Part shown: positions 8,089 through 16,799 of the stretch, piece by piece | Numbering within the stretch: position 1 is the stretch's first letter | Layout: the number at the start of each line of letters is the position of its first letter | Translations under genes and position numbers: made by a program | Origin: Microbacterium croceum | GTDB taxonomy: Bacteria; Actinomycetota; Actinomycetes; Actinomycetales; Microbacteriaceae | Direction: 5' to 3' | Assembly: GCF_023091245.1 (NCBI RefSeq) | Contig: NZ_JAHWXN010000001.1 | Coordinates: 2,046,001-2,110,000, forward strand | DNA length: 64,000 nucleotides | Notes under the pieces: generated by a model | The model's database searches: none | What the model was told of the DNA's origin: nothing | What the model saw: only the letters and a program-made list of their open reading frames with translations

Positions 8089-8888
8089 GCGACAGCCCCG
8101 ACGAGGCGCAGGAGCGCGCCGAGGTCGTCCACCGCGTCGACGGGCGAACGCGGGGCGAAACCGGCGATCGTGGCGCCGGCGAGCGGGACGTGTTCGCGCA
8201 GACGTCGGATGGCGGCGCTCAGAGCCGACGGGGAGAGGCCGAAGGGTGCCGGGGATGAGACCCCCGAGAAGTCGGCGGGATCGAGCACATCGACGTCGAT
8301 GTGCACCCAGACACGGCTCGCTCCGGTCGCGCGTACGGCTGCGACGAGGGAGTCCGGTTCATCGAGGTCGCTGACCGAGAGGTTTGCGAAGGGGGCGATC
8401 TGCTCGACTTCGGCATCGTCGAGGGTGCGCATGCCCACCGTCACAATACGCTCACGCGCGATCCCCGGCGAGAGCGCGAGCTGCCCTTCACCGTCGCCGA
8501 GGAGAGCGCGCAGTGCCATCCCGGAGAAGGCACCGGACGGCGAGGTGTCCGGGGTGTGCATGTCGGCGTGGGCATCGCACCACACCACCGCCATGTCGTC
8601 GGTGCCGCCCGGGAGCGCCTCGAGCGCCGCAACCGTCACACTGCAGTCGCCGCCGATGACGATCGTGTCGTTCGTGATGTGAGACGCGATCTCCTCCCGC
8701 GTGCGCAGCAACGCGCTGAGTCGGCGCACACCGGTGCCGAGCGATTCTCCGGCCTCGACCGGCACATCGAGCACGGTCGTGGCGGCGCGGGGGAGATCTC
8801 CGGCGATGGCTGAAGCGCCGTCGACGAGGAGCATCGCTCGCGGTGCCGGCGAGCCCTGCCATTGCGGGACGACGAGGAATCGCACCAT
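8085..8888 (-). CDS. Arginase/agmatinase (ureohydrolase) family protein
   Basis: 267 residues. The manganese-binding motifs of the ureohydrolase fold are present in order: GGDCSV (replacing GGDHS), WCDAHADMHTPD and HIDVDVLDPADF. The usual His of the first motif is Cys here, so substrate or metal geometry may differ from true arginase. A good ribosome-binding site (GGAGG) precedes ATG 8888. It is coupled to the downstream HEAVH protein. Arginase, agmatinase or formiminoglutamase activity cannot be told apart from sequence. Confidence 0.88.
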   Translation of the reverse strand: MVRFLVVPQWQGSPAPRAMLLVDGASAIAGDLPRAATTVLDVPVEAGESLGTGVRRLSALLRTREEIASHITNDTIVIGGDCSVTVAALEALPGGTDDMAVVWCDAHADMHTPDTSPSGAFSGMALRALLGDGEGQLALSPGIARERIVTVGMRTLDDAEVEQIAPFANLSVSDLDEPDSLVAAVRATGASRVWVHIDVDVLDPADFSGVSSPAPFGLSPSALSAAIRRLREHVPLAGATIAGFAPRSPVDAVDDLGALLRLVGAVA

Positions 8889-8911
8889 GGGTGCCTCCGG
8901 GAATTGAAGTG

Positions 8912-8944
8912 CTGATGCCCCGGGCGCGGGGCCCGGGGCATCAG
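8912..8944 (-). terminator. Hairpin terminator after pspA-like gene
   Basis: A perfect 14-bp GC-rich stem (8912-8925 with 8931-8944) and a 5-base loop start 8 bases beyond the stop of the PspA-like gene. No T run follows, as is common in high-GC actinobacteria. Confidence 0.65.
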
Positions 8945-8951
8945 AGGGGTG

Positions 8952-9695
8952 TCAGGAGCCTTCGATGGCCGTGCGCGGTGCGGTGCTGCCGGCCTTCAGC
9001 TCGGCGAGGCGAGCCTCGACCTCGGTCAGCTCCCCCAGGTCTTCCAGGCTCTCGAACTGGGCGTCGAGGCTCGACGCCGCGAGCTCGATCTTGCCCTGGG
9101 CGATGGCCTCCTGGCGACGGACCTTGTCTTCGAAACGGCCCAGTTCGCTCGTGGGGTCGAGCACGTTGATCGAGCTGACAGCATCCTGCACCTTGGTCTG
9201 CGCCTCGGCCACCTTGGCGCGTGCGAGGAGTTCGCTGCGCTTGTTCTTGAGCTCGACCAGCTTGTCCTTCATGCCGTTGAGGCCGCTCTTGAGCTTGTCG
9301 ACGATCTCGGTCTGCGCGGCGATCTGCGGCTCGGCGCTGGTCGCCTCGCGCTCAGCGCTGATCTGGCGCTGCAGAGCGATCTTGGCGAGGTTGTCGAACT
9401 TGTCCGCGTCGACGGTGTCGCCGCTCTTGCGCATCTCGTCGGCCTTACGGCTGGCGGCCAGCGCCTTGTTGCCCCATTCGGTCGCGGACTGCACGTCTTC
9501 CTCATGGTCGCGCTCGAGCAGACGCAGGTTTCCGATCGTCTCGGCGATCGCGGACTCCGCGTCGGCGATGCTGTTCGTGTAGTCGCGAACGAGCTGGTCG
9601 ATCATCTTCTGCGGATCTTCCGCGGAGTCCAGGAGGGAGTTGATGTTCGCGCGGACGAGGGTCGAGATACGTCCGAAGATGGACTGCTTGGTCAT
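8952..9695 (-). CDS. PspA/IM30 family protein
   Basis: 247 residues, beginning MTKQSIFGRISTLVRANINS, the membrane-binding amphipathic helix of PspA/IM30, followed by LLDSAEDPQKMIDQLVRDY and long heptad-rich helices (about 25-200). Proteins of this ESCRT-III-like family bind stressed membranes and form large oligomers. AAAGGA precedes ATG 9695. It lies 55 bases behind a TPM-domain membrane protein gene on the same strand and ends at a strong hairpin, so the two probably form an envelope-stress unit. Confidence 0.92.
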   Translation of the reverse strand: MTKQSIFGRISTLVRANINSLLDSAEDPQKMIDQLVRDYTNSIADAESAIAETIGNLRLLERDHEEDVQSATEWGNKALAASRKADEMRKSGDTVDADKFDNLAKIALQRQISAEREATSAEPQIAAQTEIVDKLKSGLNGMKDKLVELKNKRSELLARAKVAEAQTKVQDAVSSINVLDPTSELGRFEDKVRRQEAIAQGKIELAASSLDAQFESLEDLGELTEVEARLAELKAGSTAPRTAIEGS

Positions 9696-9750
9696 GGGTG
9701 ATTCCTTTCAGATGGTCTGAGTCGAAGTCTGCGTGATGTGTCTATGAAGT

Positions 9751-11793
9751 TCAGAAGCGTCCCCCTCCGGAACGGCCGCTGCGGCCACCTCCGGACCGGC
9801 CCCCTCCTCCGAAACCGGAGCTGCGGAAACCGCCGCCACCGCTCGAACGCCAGCTGCTGCTGCGCGACGAGGAGCGACCGCCACCTCCGCCGCCGGAGAG
9901 AAGTCCGCCGATGATGCCGCCCAGGATGTCGCCGGCGATCCCGGAGCCGCCCGAGCCGGACCCTCCGCCGAACGGTCCGGTGCCCCAGCCGCTGTCGTCA
10001 TAGCCCCGCGAGTTGTACGCGGAGACGTCTGCGGACGCGGAAGCGATCGCCTGCCGGGCGAGGTCGAGTGCTCTGGTCGCCTCGGTCAGAGCGGCCTCGG
10101 GGGAGGTCTCACGCAGGCTCAGAGCCTGGGTGAGACTCGCGTCGGCCTGGGAGAGACGCGTGCGGGCAGTCGACCCGACCGTGCCGCGGCGGGTCTCGAT
10201 GAACTCTCGTCCTGTGCGGATCTCGGATCCCGCCTGGGCCAAGGTCTGCTCGAGCATCTGCTGCGCCCGGCGCGCCCGTTCGACACTCTCACGCCCCTGG
10301 GCGATGGCCCCATCGATCTGGGTGTTGGCCGCGGTCAGGGCCTCGAACGCCCGCTGCGGGTTCCGGGGAGGCACGGTGAGGTCGGACTGCGCCCGCTGGA
10401 GCTGCTGGAGCGTCGACGACGCGGCGGCGGCCACGGCGCCCTGCGGGTCGGGAAGCTGCTGCGCCGTCGCGACATCGTTCTGAAGTTCGGCGACGAGCGC
10501 CTGAGCCTGTGTCTCGATGGCGGCCAAGTCCGCCCCGAGCCCGGAGATCGCCTGCACGAGCTGCGCCGCCTGGGCGACCGACTGCTCCGCCGTGCGGATC
10601 GCGAACGCGGCCTCACCGGACTTCCCCTCGGCGATGGCCAGCGCTGCGGCGTCGATCGACCGATCCGCGAGGGCCGCGCGCTCCTGAGCCTGGGCGGGGT
10701 TCTCTGCCACAGTGGCCAGGACTGCGGGATCGTAGGTGGCGACCAGCGCCGCGAACGTGGCGGGTGCGCTGGCGAGGAGGAGCTGCAGTGCTGCGCGCTC
10801 CGCCCGCACCCGCTCCAGTTCGTCCGGTGCGTTCTGCTCCAGCTTGCGGAGCTCGTCGAAGGCCTCGGTGTTGTCATCGAGCAGATCGTCGATCTCATCG
10901 GCGATCTTGATGATGCGGATGTTCCAGGCGCGACGATCCTGGACCGTGTCCTCGATCTCGTCGTCGAGCTTCTGCTTGAGGTCGAACGCCTCCGTCATCT
11001 TGGTCTTCGCCGCTTCCACGACATGCGTGAACTCGGCGGTGGCTGCGTCGCCGAACTGGGCGACCGCGAACCCGAGCTCCTCGCGGCTGGACGTGATCGC
11101 GTCGTCGGCCTGCACGAGCGCCAGAGCCGCCTGGTTCGCCACCTGGTCGTCGGTGAGTGTGGAGAACGGGTCGTTCGGATCGGGGGTCTCGGGCATGGCC
11201 CCGCGCTTGCGGATCGCGGCCGCGCGACGTCGGCGGCGCACAAGAGCGATGATCGCCCAGAGCAGGGCTGCGACGGCGATGATCGCGAGGATGATGAGGA
11301 ACACCTGTAAGGCACCGGCGCCCCCATCTCCCTGGATCTCATCCGCCGCGAGGATGATCGCCCCTGACCAGTCGTTCTGCGCGAGCAGCGGCTGGATCTT
11401 CTGCTCGACGTCGTCGAGCTTGCTCCCGCTGAGCGGACCGTCCGCCGCCGCGGAGATGTAGTAGCTGCGCTGATCGACCGCGATGGCCAGCAGATACTGC
11501 TCGGGGCCGAGATTATTGTTCTCCGCGACCGTGTCGGCCCACTCGATCCGATCGCTCGGGGACGTGAACTCGTCGACGAGCACCACGAACAGGTCCGATG
11601 TGGAGTTCGCGGTGAGCTCCTGAAGCCGTGCCTCCACGGCGGTCGACTGGTCGGCGCTCAGGACGCCCGCGCTGTCGGTGACGTATCCGGAGTCGAGTGT
11701 CAGCGGGTCCGTTGCCGATGCGGTGGTGGCGCTCATCATTCCCGCGAAAACTGCCGTCACGACCGCAGCCGCTGCCAGCCACCGAGACCTCAT
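9751..11793 (-). CDS. TPM-domain membrane protein with Gly/Ser-rich tail
   Basis: 680 residues from ATG 11793, preceded by GGAGGGA. A signal peptide (MRSRWLAAAAVVTAVFAGMM, cut near ATASA) is followed by a TPM domain (about 35-150; SGYVTDSAGVLSADQSTAVEARL) and one membrane helix (VFLIILAIIAVAALLWAIIAL). A long coiled-coil, Ala/Gln-rich cytoplasmic region follows, with a C-terminal Gly/Ser/Arg-rich low-complexity tail of about 80 residues. The frame is open upstream to 11901 but the signal peptide fixes the start. TPM proteins act in envelope or photosystem repair; the PspA gene downstream supports an envelope role. Confidence 0.88.
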   Translation of the reverse strand: MRSRWLAAAAVVTAVFAGMMSATTASATDPLTLDSGYVTDSAGVLSADQSTAVEARLQELTANSTSDLFVVLVDEFTSPSDRIEWADTVAENNNLGPEQYLLAIAVDQRSYYISAAADGPLSGSKLDDVEQKIQPLLAQNDWSGAIILAADEIQGDGGAGALQVFLIILAIIAVAALLWAIIALVRRRRRAAAIRKRGAMPETPDPNDPFSTLTDDQVANQAALALVQADDAITSSREELGFAVAQFGDAATAEFTHVVEAAKTKMTEAFDLKQKLDDEIEDTVQDRRAWNIRIIKIADEIDDLLDDNTEAFDELRKLEQNAPDELERVRAERAALQLLLASAPATFAALVATYDPAVLATVAENPAQAQERAALADRSIDAAALAIAEGKSGEAAFAIRTAEQSVAQAAQLVQAISGLGADLAAIETQAQALVAELQNDVATAQQLPDPQGAVAAAASSTLQQLQRAQSDLTVPPRNPQRAFEALTAANTQIDGAIAQGRESVERARRAQQMLEQTLAQAGSEIRTGREFIETRRGTVGSTARTRLSQADASLTQALSLRETSPEAALTEATRALDLARQAIASASADVSAYNSRGYDDSGWGTGPFGGGSGSGGSGIAGDILGGIIGGLLSGGGGGGRSSSRSSSWRSSGGGGFRSSGFGGGGRSGGGRSGRSGGGRF

Positions 11794-11915
11794 CGTGTTC
11801 CCTCCGACTGACCGCCGTACCCCATGTGCCGAGTCTATGCACAGACCCCGACACGCGACAGCTTCCCGCGGCGGATCGCCGTTCGCCCTCAGCGGAGGCA
11901 CATACGCTGGAAGGC

Positions 11916-12755
11916 ATGGACGACAGGTACGGATCGGATGTGCTGGCAGCGGGATGGCGCGAGCGCGCCGCGAAGCCGGTGCCGGAGGTGCCCGCAGAGA
12001 TCGATCTCGTGGTGGAGGTCGCGGACGACGGCTTCTGTGGAGCGGTGACGCGGGTGCAGGGCGGCACCGTGGAACTTGAGGACCGCCTCGGCCGCAAGCG
12101 CCTCTTCCCCCTCGGCGGCGGTTTCCTGATCGACGGTGGCGCCGTGCGTCTCACCGTTCCGGCCGCGGCACCGCAGGGCACGCGGCGCACGGCTTCCGGA
12201 TCGTTCGCCGTTGCGGATCAGCGCGCTCGCGTAGCGCTGCCCAGCCGCATCCTGGTCGAGGGCAAGCACGATGCGGAGCTCGTCGAGAAGGTGTGGGGTG
12301 CGGACCTGCGCGTCGAGGGCGTCGTCGTCGAGTTCCTGCAGGGCGTCGATCTGCTCGATGAACTGCTCGATGCCGAACCCCCGAGTGCGAAACGGCGCTA
12401 CGGGGTGCTGGTCGATCACCTCGTTCCCGGATCGAAGGAGTCGCGCATCGCCGAGGCCGTCGCGCGCGGACGGCACGGGAAGCACGTGCTCATCGTCGGG
12501 CATCCGTTCGTCGACGTCTGGCAGTGCGTCACCCCGCGGGCACTCGGGGTCGCACGGTGGCCGGAGATCCCGCGCGGAACGGACTGGAAGACCGGGATCT
12601 GCCAGGCCTTCGGCTGGCCGCACGAGACGACGGCCGACACCGGTCGCGCATGGCAGCACATCCTGAGCAAGGTGCACACGTACCGCGATCTGGAGCCCGC
12701 GCTGCTCGGCCGTGTCGAGGAGCTCATCGACTTCGTGACGCCACCGCAGGCCTGA
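11916..12755 (+). CDS. DUF3097 family protein
   Basis: 279 residues starting MDDRYGSDVLAAGWR. The first part (about 30-90) looks like a small beta domain (VTRVQGGTVELEDRLGRKR) and the second contains LVEGKHDAELVEKVWGADLR and VEFLQGVDLL, resembling a Toprim-like fold with a conserved EGKHD. Its biochemical role is unknown; the family is widespread in actinobacteria. The start is ATG 11916, seven bases after TACGCT; the open frame back to 11697 is a shadow. trmB follows 46 bases downstream. Confidence 0.85.
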   Translation: MDDRYGSDVLAAGWRERAAKPVPEVPAEIDLVVEVADDGFCGAVTRVQGGTVELEDRLGRKRLFPLGGGFLIDGGAVRLTVPAAAPQGTRRTASGSFAVADQRARVALPSRILVEGKHDAELVEKVWGADLRVEGVVVEFLQGVDLLDELLDAEPPSAKRRYGVLVDHLVPGSKESRIAEAVARGRHGKHVLIVGHPFVDVWQCVTPRALGVARWPEIPRGTDWKTGICQAFGWPHETTADTGRAWQHILSKVHTYRDLEPALLGRVEELIDFVTPPQA

Positions 12756-12801
12756 CCAGCGGTGGCGCGGACGTTGCAGCGTCCCCGGCTACCCTGGAGG
12801 C

Positions 12802-13527
12802 ATGCCTGAACCCCGCACCTTCCGTGACGAGCCGGTGTCCTTCGTGCGCCGGAGCGGCCGGATGTCCGAGGCGCAGGAGCGCGCCTTCTCCGAGCTGGCC
12901 CCGCACTACCTCCTCGACGTGCCGCGCGACGTCGCCTGGACATCGGTGCACCCGGAGGCACGACTCGATCCTGCCGCGGAGTATGCCCGCGACGCCGACC
13001 TGTACGTCGAGATCGGCTCCGGCCAAGGACACGCCATCGTGGCCGCCGCGACCTCACGGCCGGATGACGACTTCCTCGCGGTCGAGGTCTTCCGTGCGGG
13101 GCTCGCCCGCACGATGCTCGATGCCGATCGCGAAGGAGCACGCAATCTGCGCGTGGTCGAGGCGAACGCCCCTGAGGTGCTCTCGTCGTATCTGCCGGAG
13201 GCTGGGGCCCGCGAAGTCTGGATCTTCTTCCCCGATCCGTGGCACAAGAAGAAGCACACCAAGCGTCGTCTCGTCCGGTCCGGCTTCGGGGCCACCGCCG
13301 CGCGGGCGTTGCGCGACGGCGGGCTGCTGCGCCTCGCCACCGACTGGGAAGACTACGCGCTGCAGATGCGCGACGTGCTCGACGCGGATCCGCTGTTCGA
13401 GCGGGCCTTCGAGGGCGAATGGGCGGAGCGGTTCGACGGGCGCGTGATGACGGCGTTCGAGCGCAAGGGCATCGCGAAGGGTCGAGACATCCGTGATCTG
13501 ACCTACCGGCGCCGCCCGCGCGCATGA
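12802..13527 (+). CDS. trmB: tRNA (guanine-N7)-methyltransferase
   Basis: 241 residues. TrmB transfers a methyl group from S-adenosylmethionine to N7 of G46 in tRNA. The SAM-binding motif EIGSGQGHAI is at about 74-83, an acidic VEVF segment follows, and the signature FFPDPWHKKKHTKRR is complete. ATG 12802 lies 6 bases after TACCCT and also has GGAGG, so leaderless and ribosome-binding-site-led initiation are both possible. The stop overlaps the next start (ATGA). Confidence 0.95.
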   Translation: MPEPRTFRDEPVSFVRRSGRMSEAQERAFSELAPHYLLDVPRDVAWTSVHPEARLDPAAEYARDADLYVEIGSGQGHAIVAAATSRPDDDFLAVEVFRAGLARTMLDADREGARNLRVVEANAPEVLSSYLPEAGAREVWIFFPDPWHKKKHTKRRLVRSGFGATAARALRDGGLLRLATDWEDYALQMRDVLDADPLFERAFEGEWAERFDGRVMTAFERKGIAKGRDIRDLTYRRRPRA

Positions 13528-14357
13528 ACGACGTGCACAGCGCGACGAGGGTCTGGCCGGGCATCGCCCCCGCGATCCTCGTGTGCGCCGCGGCGCCCGC
13601 ATTCTTCGTGCTCGAGATCCCCTGGCTGGGGTGGATGCTGCTGGCGCTCGGTCTCGCGGCGGCGTGGTGCATGGAGCGCGGACGCGTGGCGGCGCCTGGT
13701 CCTTCGCTCACCCGCGATCTCTCGTTGATCGCCGTCGGCTTGCTGATCGTGAGCGTGATCCCGTTGGCAGCAGAGCTCGACAACCTGGCGATGCTGCGCT
13801 TCACGCTCGCGCTCGGAGGAGCGGTCGCCGTGCCGTATGTGGTCTCCCGCTACCTGTACCGTGACCGCGCCATCGCCTTCCCATGGCGCACGCATCGTCG
13901 CTGGGGGCGGCTGCAATGGGGATGGCTGGTGGCCGTCCTGGTGCTGGGCTGGTTGATCCTGCCCTTCTACTTCATCACCAGCGGGGTTTATCAGAACTGG
14001 CCCGTCGTCGACACCCCGGACCTGATCGCCCGGCTGTTCGTCGGGGTGGGCGCCGTCGGCATCTGGGATGAGCTGTTCTTCATCTGCACCGTCTTCGCGC
14101 TACTGCGTCGGCACTTCCCGGATGCGCTCGCGAACATCCTGCAGGCGATCGTGTTCGTGTCGTTCCTCTGGGAGCTCGGCTACCGGGAGTGGGGACCGTT
14201 GCTGACGATCCCGTTCGCGCTGCTGCAGGGATTCATCTTCCTGCGCACACACTCGTTGGCCTACGTGGTCACCGTGCATCTGCTGTTCGATGCCGTCGTC
14301 TTCGCCGTGCTGGTGCACGCCCACAATCCCGGCCTGCTGCCGATCTTCCTCGTCTAG
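13524..14357 (+). CDS. CPBP-like intramembrane protease homologue (atypical)
   Basis: 277 residues with about seven or eight membrane segments. The segment VGIWDELFFICTVFALLRRHF followed by QAIVFVSFLWELGYREW and VTVHLLFDAVVF has the order of the CPBP (CAAX protease) motifs, but the first motif has DE instead of the usual EE, so catalytic competence is doubtful. It is coupled to trmB by a four-base overlap. It could be a CPBP protease, an immunity-type protein or an unrelated membrane protein. Confidence 0.75.
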   Translation: MNDVHSATRVWPGIAPAILVCAAAPAFFVLEIPWLGWMLLALGLAAAWCMERGRVAAPGPSLTRDLSLIAVGLLIVSVIPLAAELDNLAMLRFTLALGGAVAVPYVVSRYLYRDRAIAFPWRTHRRWGRLQWGWLVAVLVLGWLILPFYFITSGVYQNWPVVDTPDLIARLFVGVGAVGIWDELFFICTVFALLRRHFPDALANILQAIVFVSFLWELGYREWGPLLTIPFALLQGFIFLRTHSLAYVVTVHLLFDAVVFAVLVHAHNPGLLPIFLV

Positions 14358-14430
14358 AGGTCGGCCGCCCGGACTCGCCGCGCGCACCCCAGGTTTGCTG
14401 CGCAGCACCCCGGCGCGGGACAATCAGCAC

Positions 14431-14823
14431 ATGCTCATCGTCGGTCTGGTCCTCGCCGCGGCTGCTGCCGCTTTCCACGTGTTCATCTTCGCGCTCGAGT
14501 CGCTGAAGTGGACCGAGCCCGAGACGAGGAAGATCTTCGGCGTCGCGACGGAAGCGGATGCCATCACGATGAAAGGCCTTGCGTTCAACCAGGGCTTCTA
14601 CAACCTGTTCCTCGCACTCACCGCGCTCCTGGGCATCGGGCTGACGATCGTCGGGTTCTCGACCGTCGGTCTGACCCTCGTCTTCGCCGGCACCGGCATG
14701 ATGGTCGCGGCGGCACTGGTGCTCGTGCTCTCTGACCGCACCAAGCTTCGCGCCGCCGCGATGCAGGGAACGCTGCCGCTGCTCGCGGTCATCGCGACCG
14801 CTGTCGGCGTCGCGATCGGCTGA
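14431..14823 (+). CDS. DUF1304 family membrane protein
   Basis: 130 residues with four membrane helices. The conserved FHVFIFALESLKWTEPETRKIFG and NQGFYNLFLALTALLGIGL segments mark DUF1304. Function unknown. The start is ATG 14431, 6 bases after GACAAT; the open frame back to 14290 is a shadow. It converges with the RidA gene with 13 bases between the two stop codons. Confidence 0.88.
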   Translation: MLIVGLVLAAAAAAFHVFIFALESLKWTEPETRKIFGVATEADAITMKGLAFNQGFYNLFLALTALLGIGLTIVGFSTVGLTLVFAGTGMMVAAALVLVLSDRTKLRAAAMQGTLPLLAVIATAVGVAIG

Positions 14824-14836
14824 ACGGTCCGGGCGC

Positions 14837-15238
14837 TCAGCCGCGGATCACCGCGGCGACCGCGCTCACCTCGATCAGCGCGCCCGGCACGCCCAGCCCG
14901 GCGACGAGGGCGGCCGTCACCAGCGGCGGCGCTCCTTCGCGGGCGAGCGTCGACGCCACCGCGCCGTATGCCGCACGCAGGTCGGCATCCTGGTGGATCA
15001 GCACCGTCCAGCTGATCACGTCGTCGAGCCCCGCCCCGACGGCCTCGAGTGCGACTCTGGCGTTGTCGACGGCGCGAAGCGACTGCTCCGCCGCATCGTC
15101 GGAGACGAGGGCGCCGGTGTCATCGACGCCGTTCTGCCCGCCGACGTAGATGGTGGTGGCGCCGGGGGGAACGACCGCGACGTGGCTGAACGCGGGACTG
15201 ACGACGAGCCCTGGCGGCTGCATGAGTGTGATGTCCAT
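14837..15238 (-). CDS. RidA (YjgF/YER057c/UK114) family protein
   Basis: 133 residues from ATG 15238. RidA proteins hydrolyse reactive enamine/imine intermediates from PLP enzymes. The pattern HVAVVPPGATTIYVGGQNGVD, AEQSLRAVDNARVALEAVGAGLDDV and the C-terminal LGVPGALIEVSAVAA fit the family. The RidA Arg near position 105 is not obvious here, where the region reads APPLVTAALVAGLGVP, so this may belong to a RidA subgroup without deaminase activity. The longer open frame to 15343 has no supporting start. Confidence 0.87.
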   Translation of the reverse strand: MDITLMQPPGLVVSPAFSHVAVVPPGATTIYVGGQNGVDDTGALVSDDAAEQSLRAVDNARVALEAVGAGLDDVISWTVLIHQDADLRAAYGAVASTLAREGAPPLVTAALVAGLGVPGALIEVSAVAAVIRG

Positions 15239-15307
15239 GCGGAGAGTGTGCGCCGGGCCTCGGACATCGGCAAGGGGCCGCGTGTGCCCCGCCGAGCGCG
15301 CAGAAGA

Positions 15308-15335
15308 AAGGGCCGCCCGCGTACGGACGGCCCTT
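15308..15335 (-). terminator. Hairpin terminator of the ohr operon
   Basis: AAGGGCCG (15308-15315) pairs with CGGCCCTT (15328-15335), 12 bases beyond the stop of the quinone oxidoreductase gene, the last gene of the ohrR-ohr operon. Confidence 0.6.
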
Positions 15336-15347
15336 CCGATCACACGA

Positions 15348-16325
15348 TCAGAACCGCACGAGCACCTTGCCGACGCGACCAGGCGTCTTGCTGAGACGCA
15401 CGGCGTCGGCGATGTCTGCGGCGTCGAACACTCCGGCGACCGGTAGCGTCAGCGTCCCGTCGGTGACGCGCTGGATCAGTTCGCCGAACAGGGCTCCCCG
15501 CGTGGCGGCATCGAGCTGCTGGATGACCTTGCTGCCCCAGAAGCCCTTGACGATGGCCTGCTTGAAGATCACATCGGAGGAGGCGATCTCCATGACGGGA
15601 GAGTTCATCGCTCCGAAGGCGACGAGTGTGCCACCCTCGCTGAGCAGCGAGAGCACGTCGCCGGAGGCCGAGCCGCCGACCGAGTCCACGCCGGCGACGA
15701 TCGGTGCGCCGCCGGTGAGACGAGCGGCCTGCTCGCGCCAGTCGTCCTGATCGGTGGAGATGACGTTCTCGATGCCCTGGGCGCGCAGCTCTTCGACGCC
15801 CTCGGCGCGGCGTACCAGTCCGAGCACGTGAACACCGCGGGCGGCGCCGAGCTGCGCGAGCATACGTCCGACCGCCCCGTTCGCTGCGTTCTGGACGATC
15901 CAGTCGCCCTCGTTCACGTCGAGGAACTGCAGCAGGCTGATCGTGCTGAACGGCATCGAGACGAGCTGGGCAGCGCTCTCATCGGAGAGCGCGTCCGGGA
16001 CCGGGATGAGTCCGGCAGCGTTCGCCACGATGTACTCAGCCCAGGCGCCGAAGGTGCCGCCGGTCGCGACGCGCTGCCCGACGGTGAGGTGTTCGACGCC
16101 CTCGCCGAGCGCGTCGACGATGCCGAGCGCCTCGGTGCCGGAGGCCGCCGGGAGCTCGGGCTTGTAGCCGTAGGTGCCGCGGACGGTCCAGATGTCATGG
16201 TTGTGGATGGGGGAGAGGACGATACGCAGGCGGACCTGCCCTGCTCCGGGTTCCGGAACGGGGCGCTCCTCGACCGCAAGGACGTCTTCGGCTTCGCCGA
16301 ACCGGGAATGGATGAGTGCACGCAT
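15348..16325 (-). CDS. Zinc-independent quinone oxidoreductase/alcohol dehydrogenase-like protein
   Basis: 325 residues from ATG 16325 of the MDR superfamily. It shows the GroES-like N-terminal domain (RPVPEPGAGQVRLRIVLSP), the Tyr-containing GYKPELPAASGTEALG segment, and the Rossmann region NAANGAVGRMLAQLGAARG. Zinc-binding cysteines are absent, as in NADPH:quinone reductases. It lies 25 bases behind ohr in the same direction and before a terminator, so it is the third gene of the peroxide operon and probably detoxifies electrophiles or quinones. Confidence 0.88.
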   Translation of the reverse strand: MRALIHSRFGEAEDVLAVEERPVPEPGAGQVRLRIVLSPIHNHDIWTVRGTYGYKPELPAASGTEALGIVDALGEGVEHLTVGQRVATGGTFGAWAEYIVANAAGLIPVPDALSDESAAQLVSMPFSTISLLQFLDVNEGDWIVQNAANGAVGRMLAQLGAARGVHVLGLVRRAEGVEELRAQGIENVISTDQDDWREQAARLTGGAPIVAGVDSVGGSASGDVLSLLSEGGTLVAFGAMNSPVMEIASSDVIFKQAIVKGFWGSKVIQQLDAATRGALFGELIQRVTDGTLTLPVAGVFDAADIADAVRLSKTPGRVGKVLVRF

Positions 16326-16350
16326 GATGAGGTTCCTATCCTTCGCGAGA

Positions 16351-16773
16351 TCAGTCGTCTGACACGGTGATCGCGACGTCGATGTTGCCGCGCGTCGCGT
16401 TCGAGTACGGGCACACCTGGTGCGCGGCGTCGGCGAGCGCCTGCGCCTGCTCGTGCGGAAGCTCGGGGATGACCACCTCGAGCTCGACCGCGAGTCCGAA
16501 TCCGCCGGCGCCGTTCGACCCGATCTGCACGCGGGCACCGACCGAGCTGTGGCCGATCTTCACCTTCTGTGCGCGCGCGACGGACTGCAGCGCGGAGTGG
16601 AAGCATGCGGCATACCCGGCGGCGAAGAGCTGCTCGGGATTCGCCCCGTCGCCGCTGCCGCCCATCGCCTTCGGGATCGCGAGATCGAACTCGACGCGAC
16701 CGTCGTCCGTGGCGACGTGTCCGTTGCGGCCGGCGCCGGTGGCGAGGGCTTCTGCGGTGTAGAGAGCTTCCAT
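16351..16773 (-). CDS. ohr: Organic hydroperoxide resistance protein
   Basis: 140 residues, the usual Ohr length, from ATG 16773 preceded by GGAAGG. Ohr reduces fatty-acid and organic hydroperoxides with two redox cysteines. Both are present: AAGYAACFHSAL and HQVCPYSNATRGN. The opening ALYTAEALATGAGRNGHV is typical. An upstream ATG at 16803 is in frame but overlaps the ohrR stop and lacks a ribosome-binding site. It sits directly behind its repressor gene. Confidence 0.95.
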   Translation of the reverse strand: MEALYTAEALATGAGRNGHVATDDGRVEFDLAIPKAMGGSGDGANPEQLFAAGYAACFHSALQSVARAQKVKIGHSSVGARVQIGSNGAGGFGLAVELEVVIPELPHEQAQALADAAHQVCPYSNATRGNIDVAITVSDD

Positions 16774-16799
16774 TGAGGGGTTTCCTTCCGGGAGGGTGG

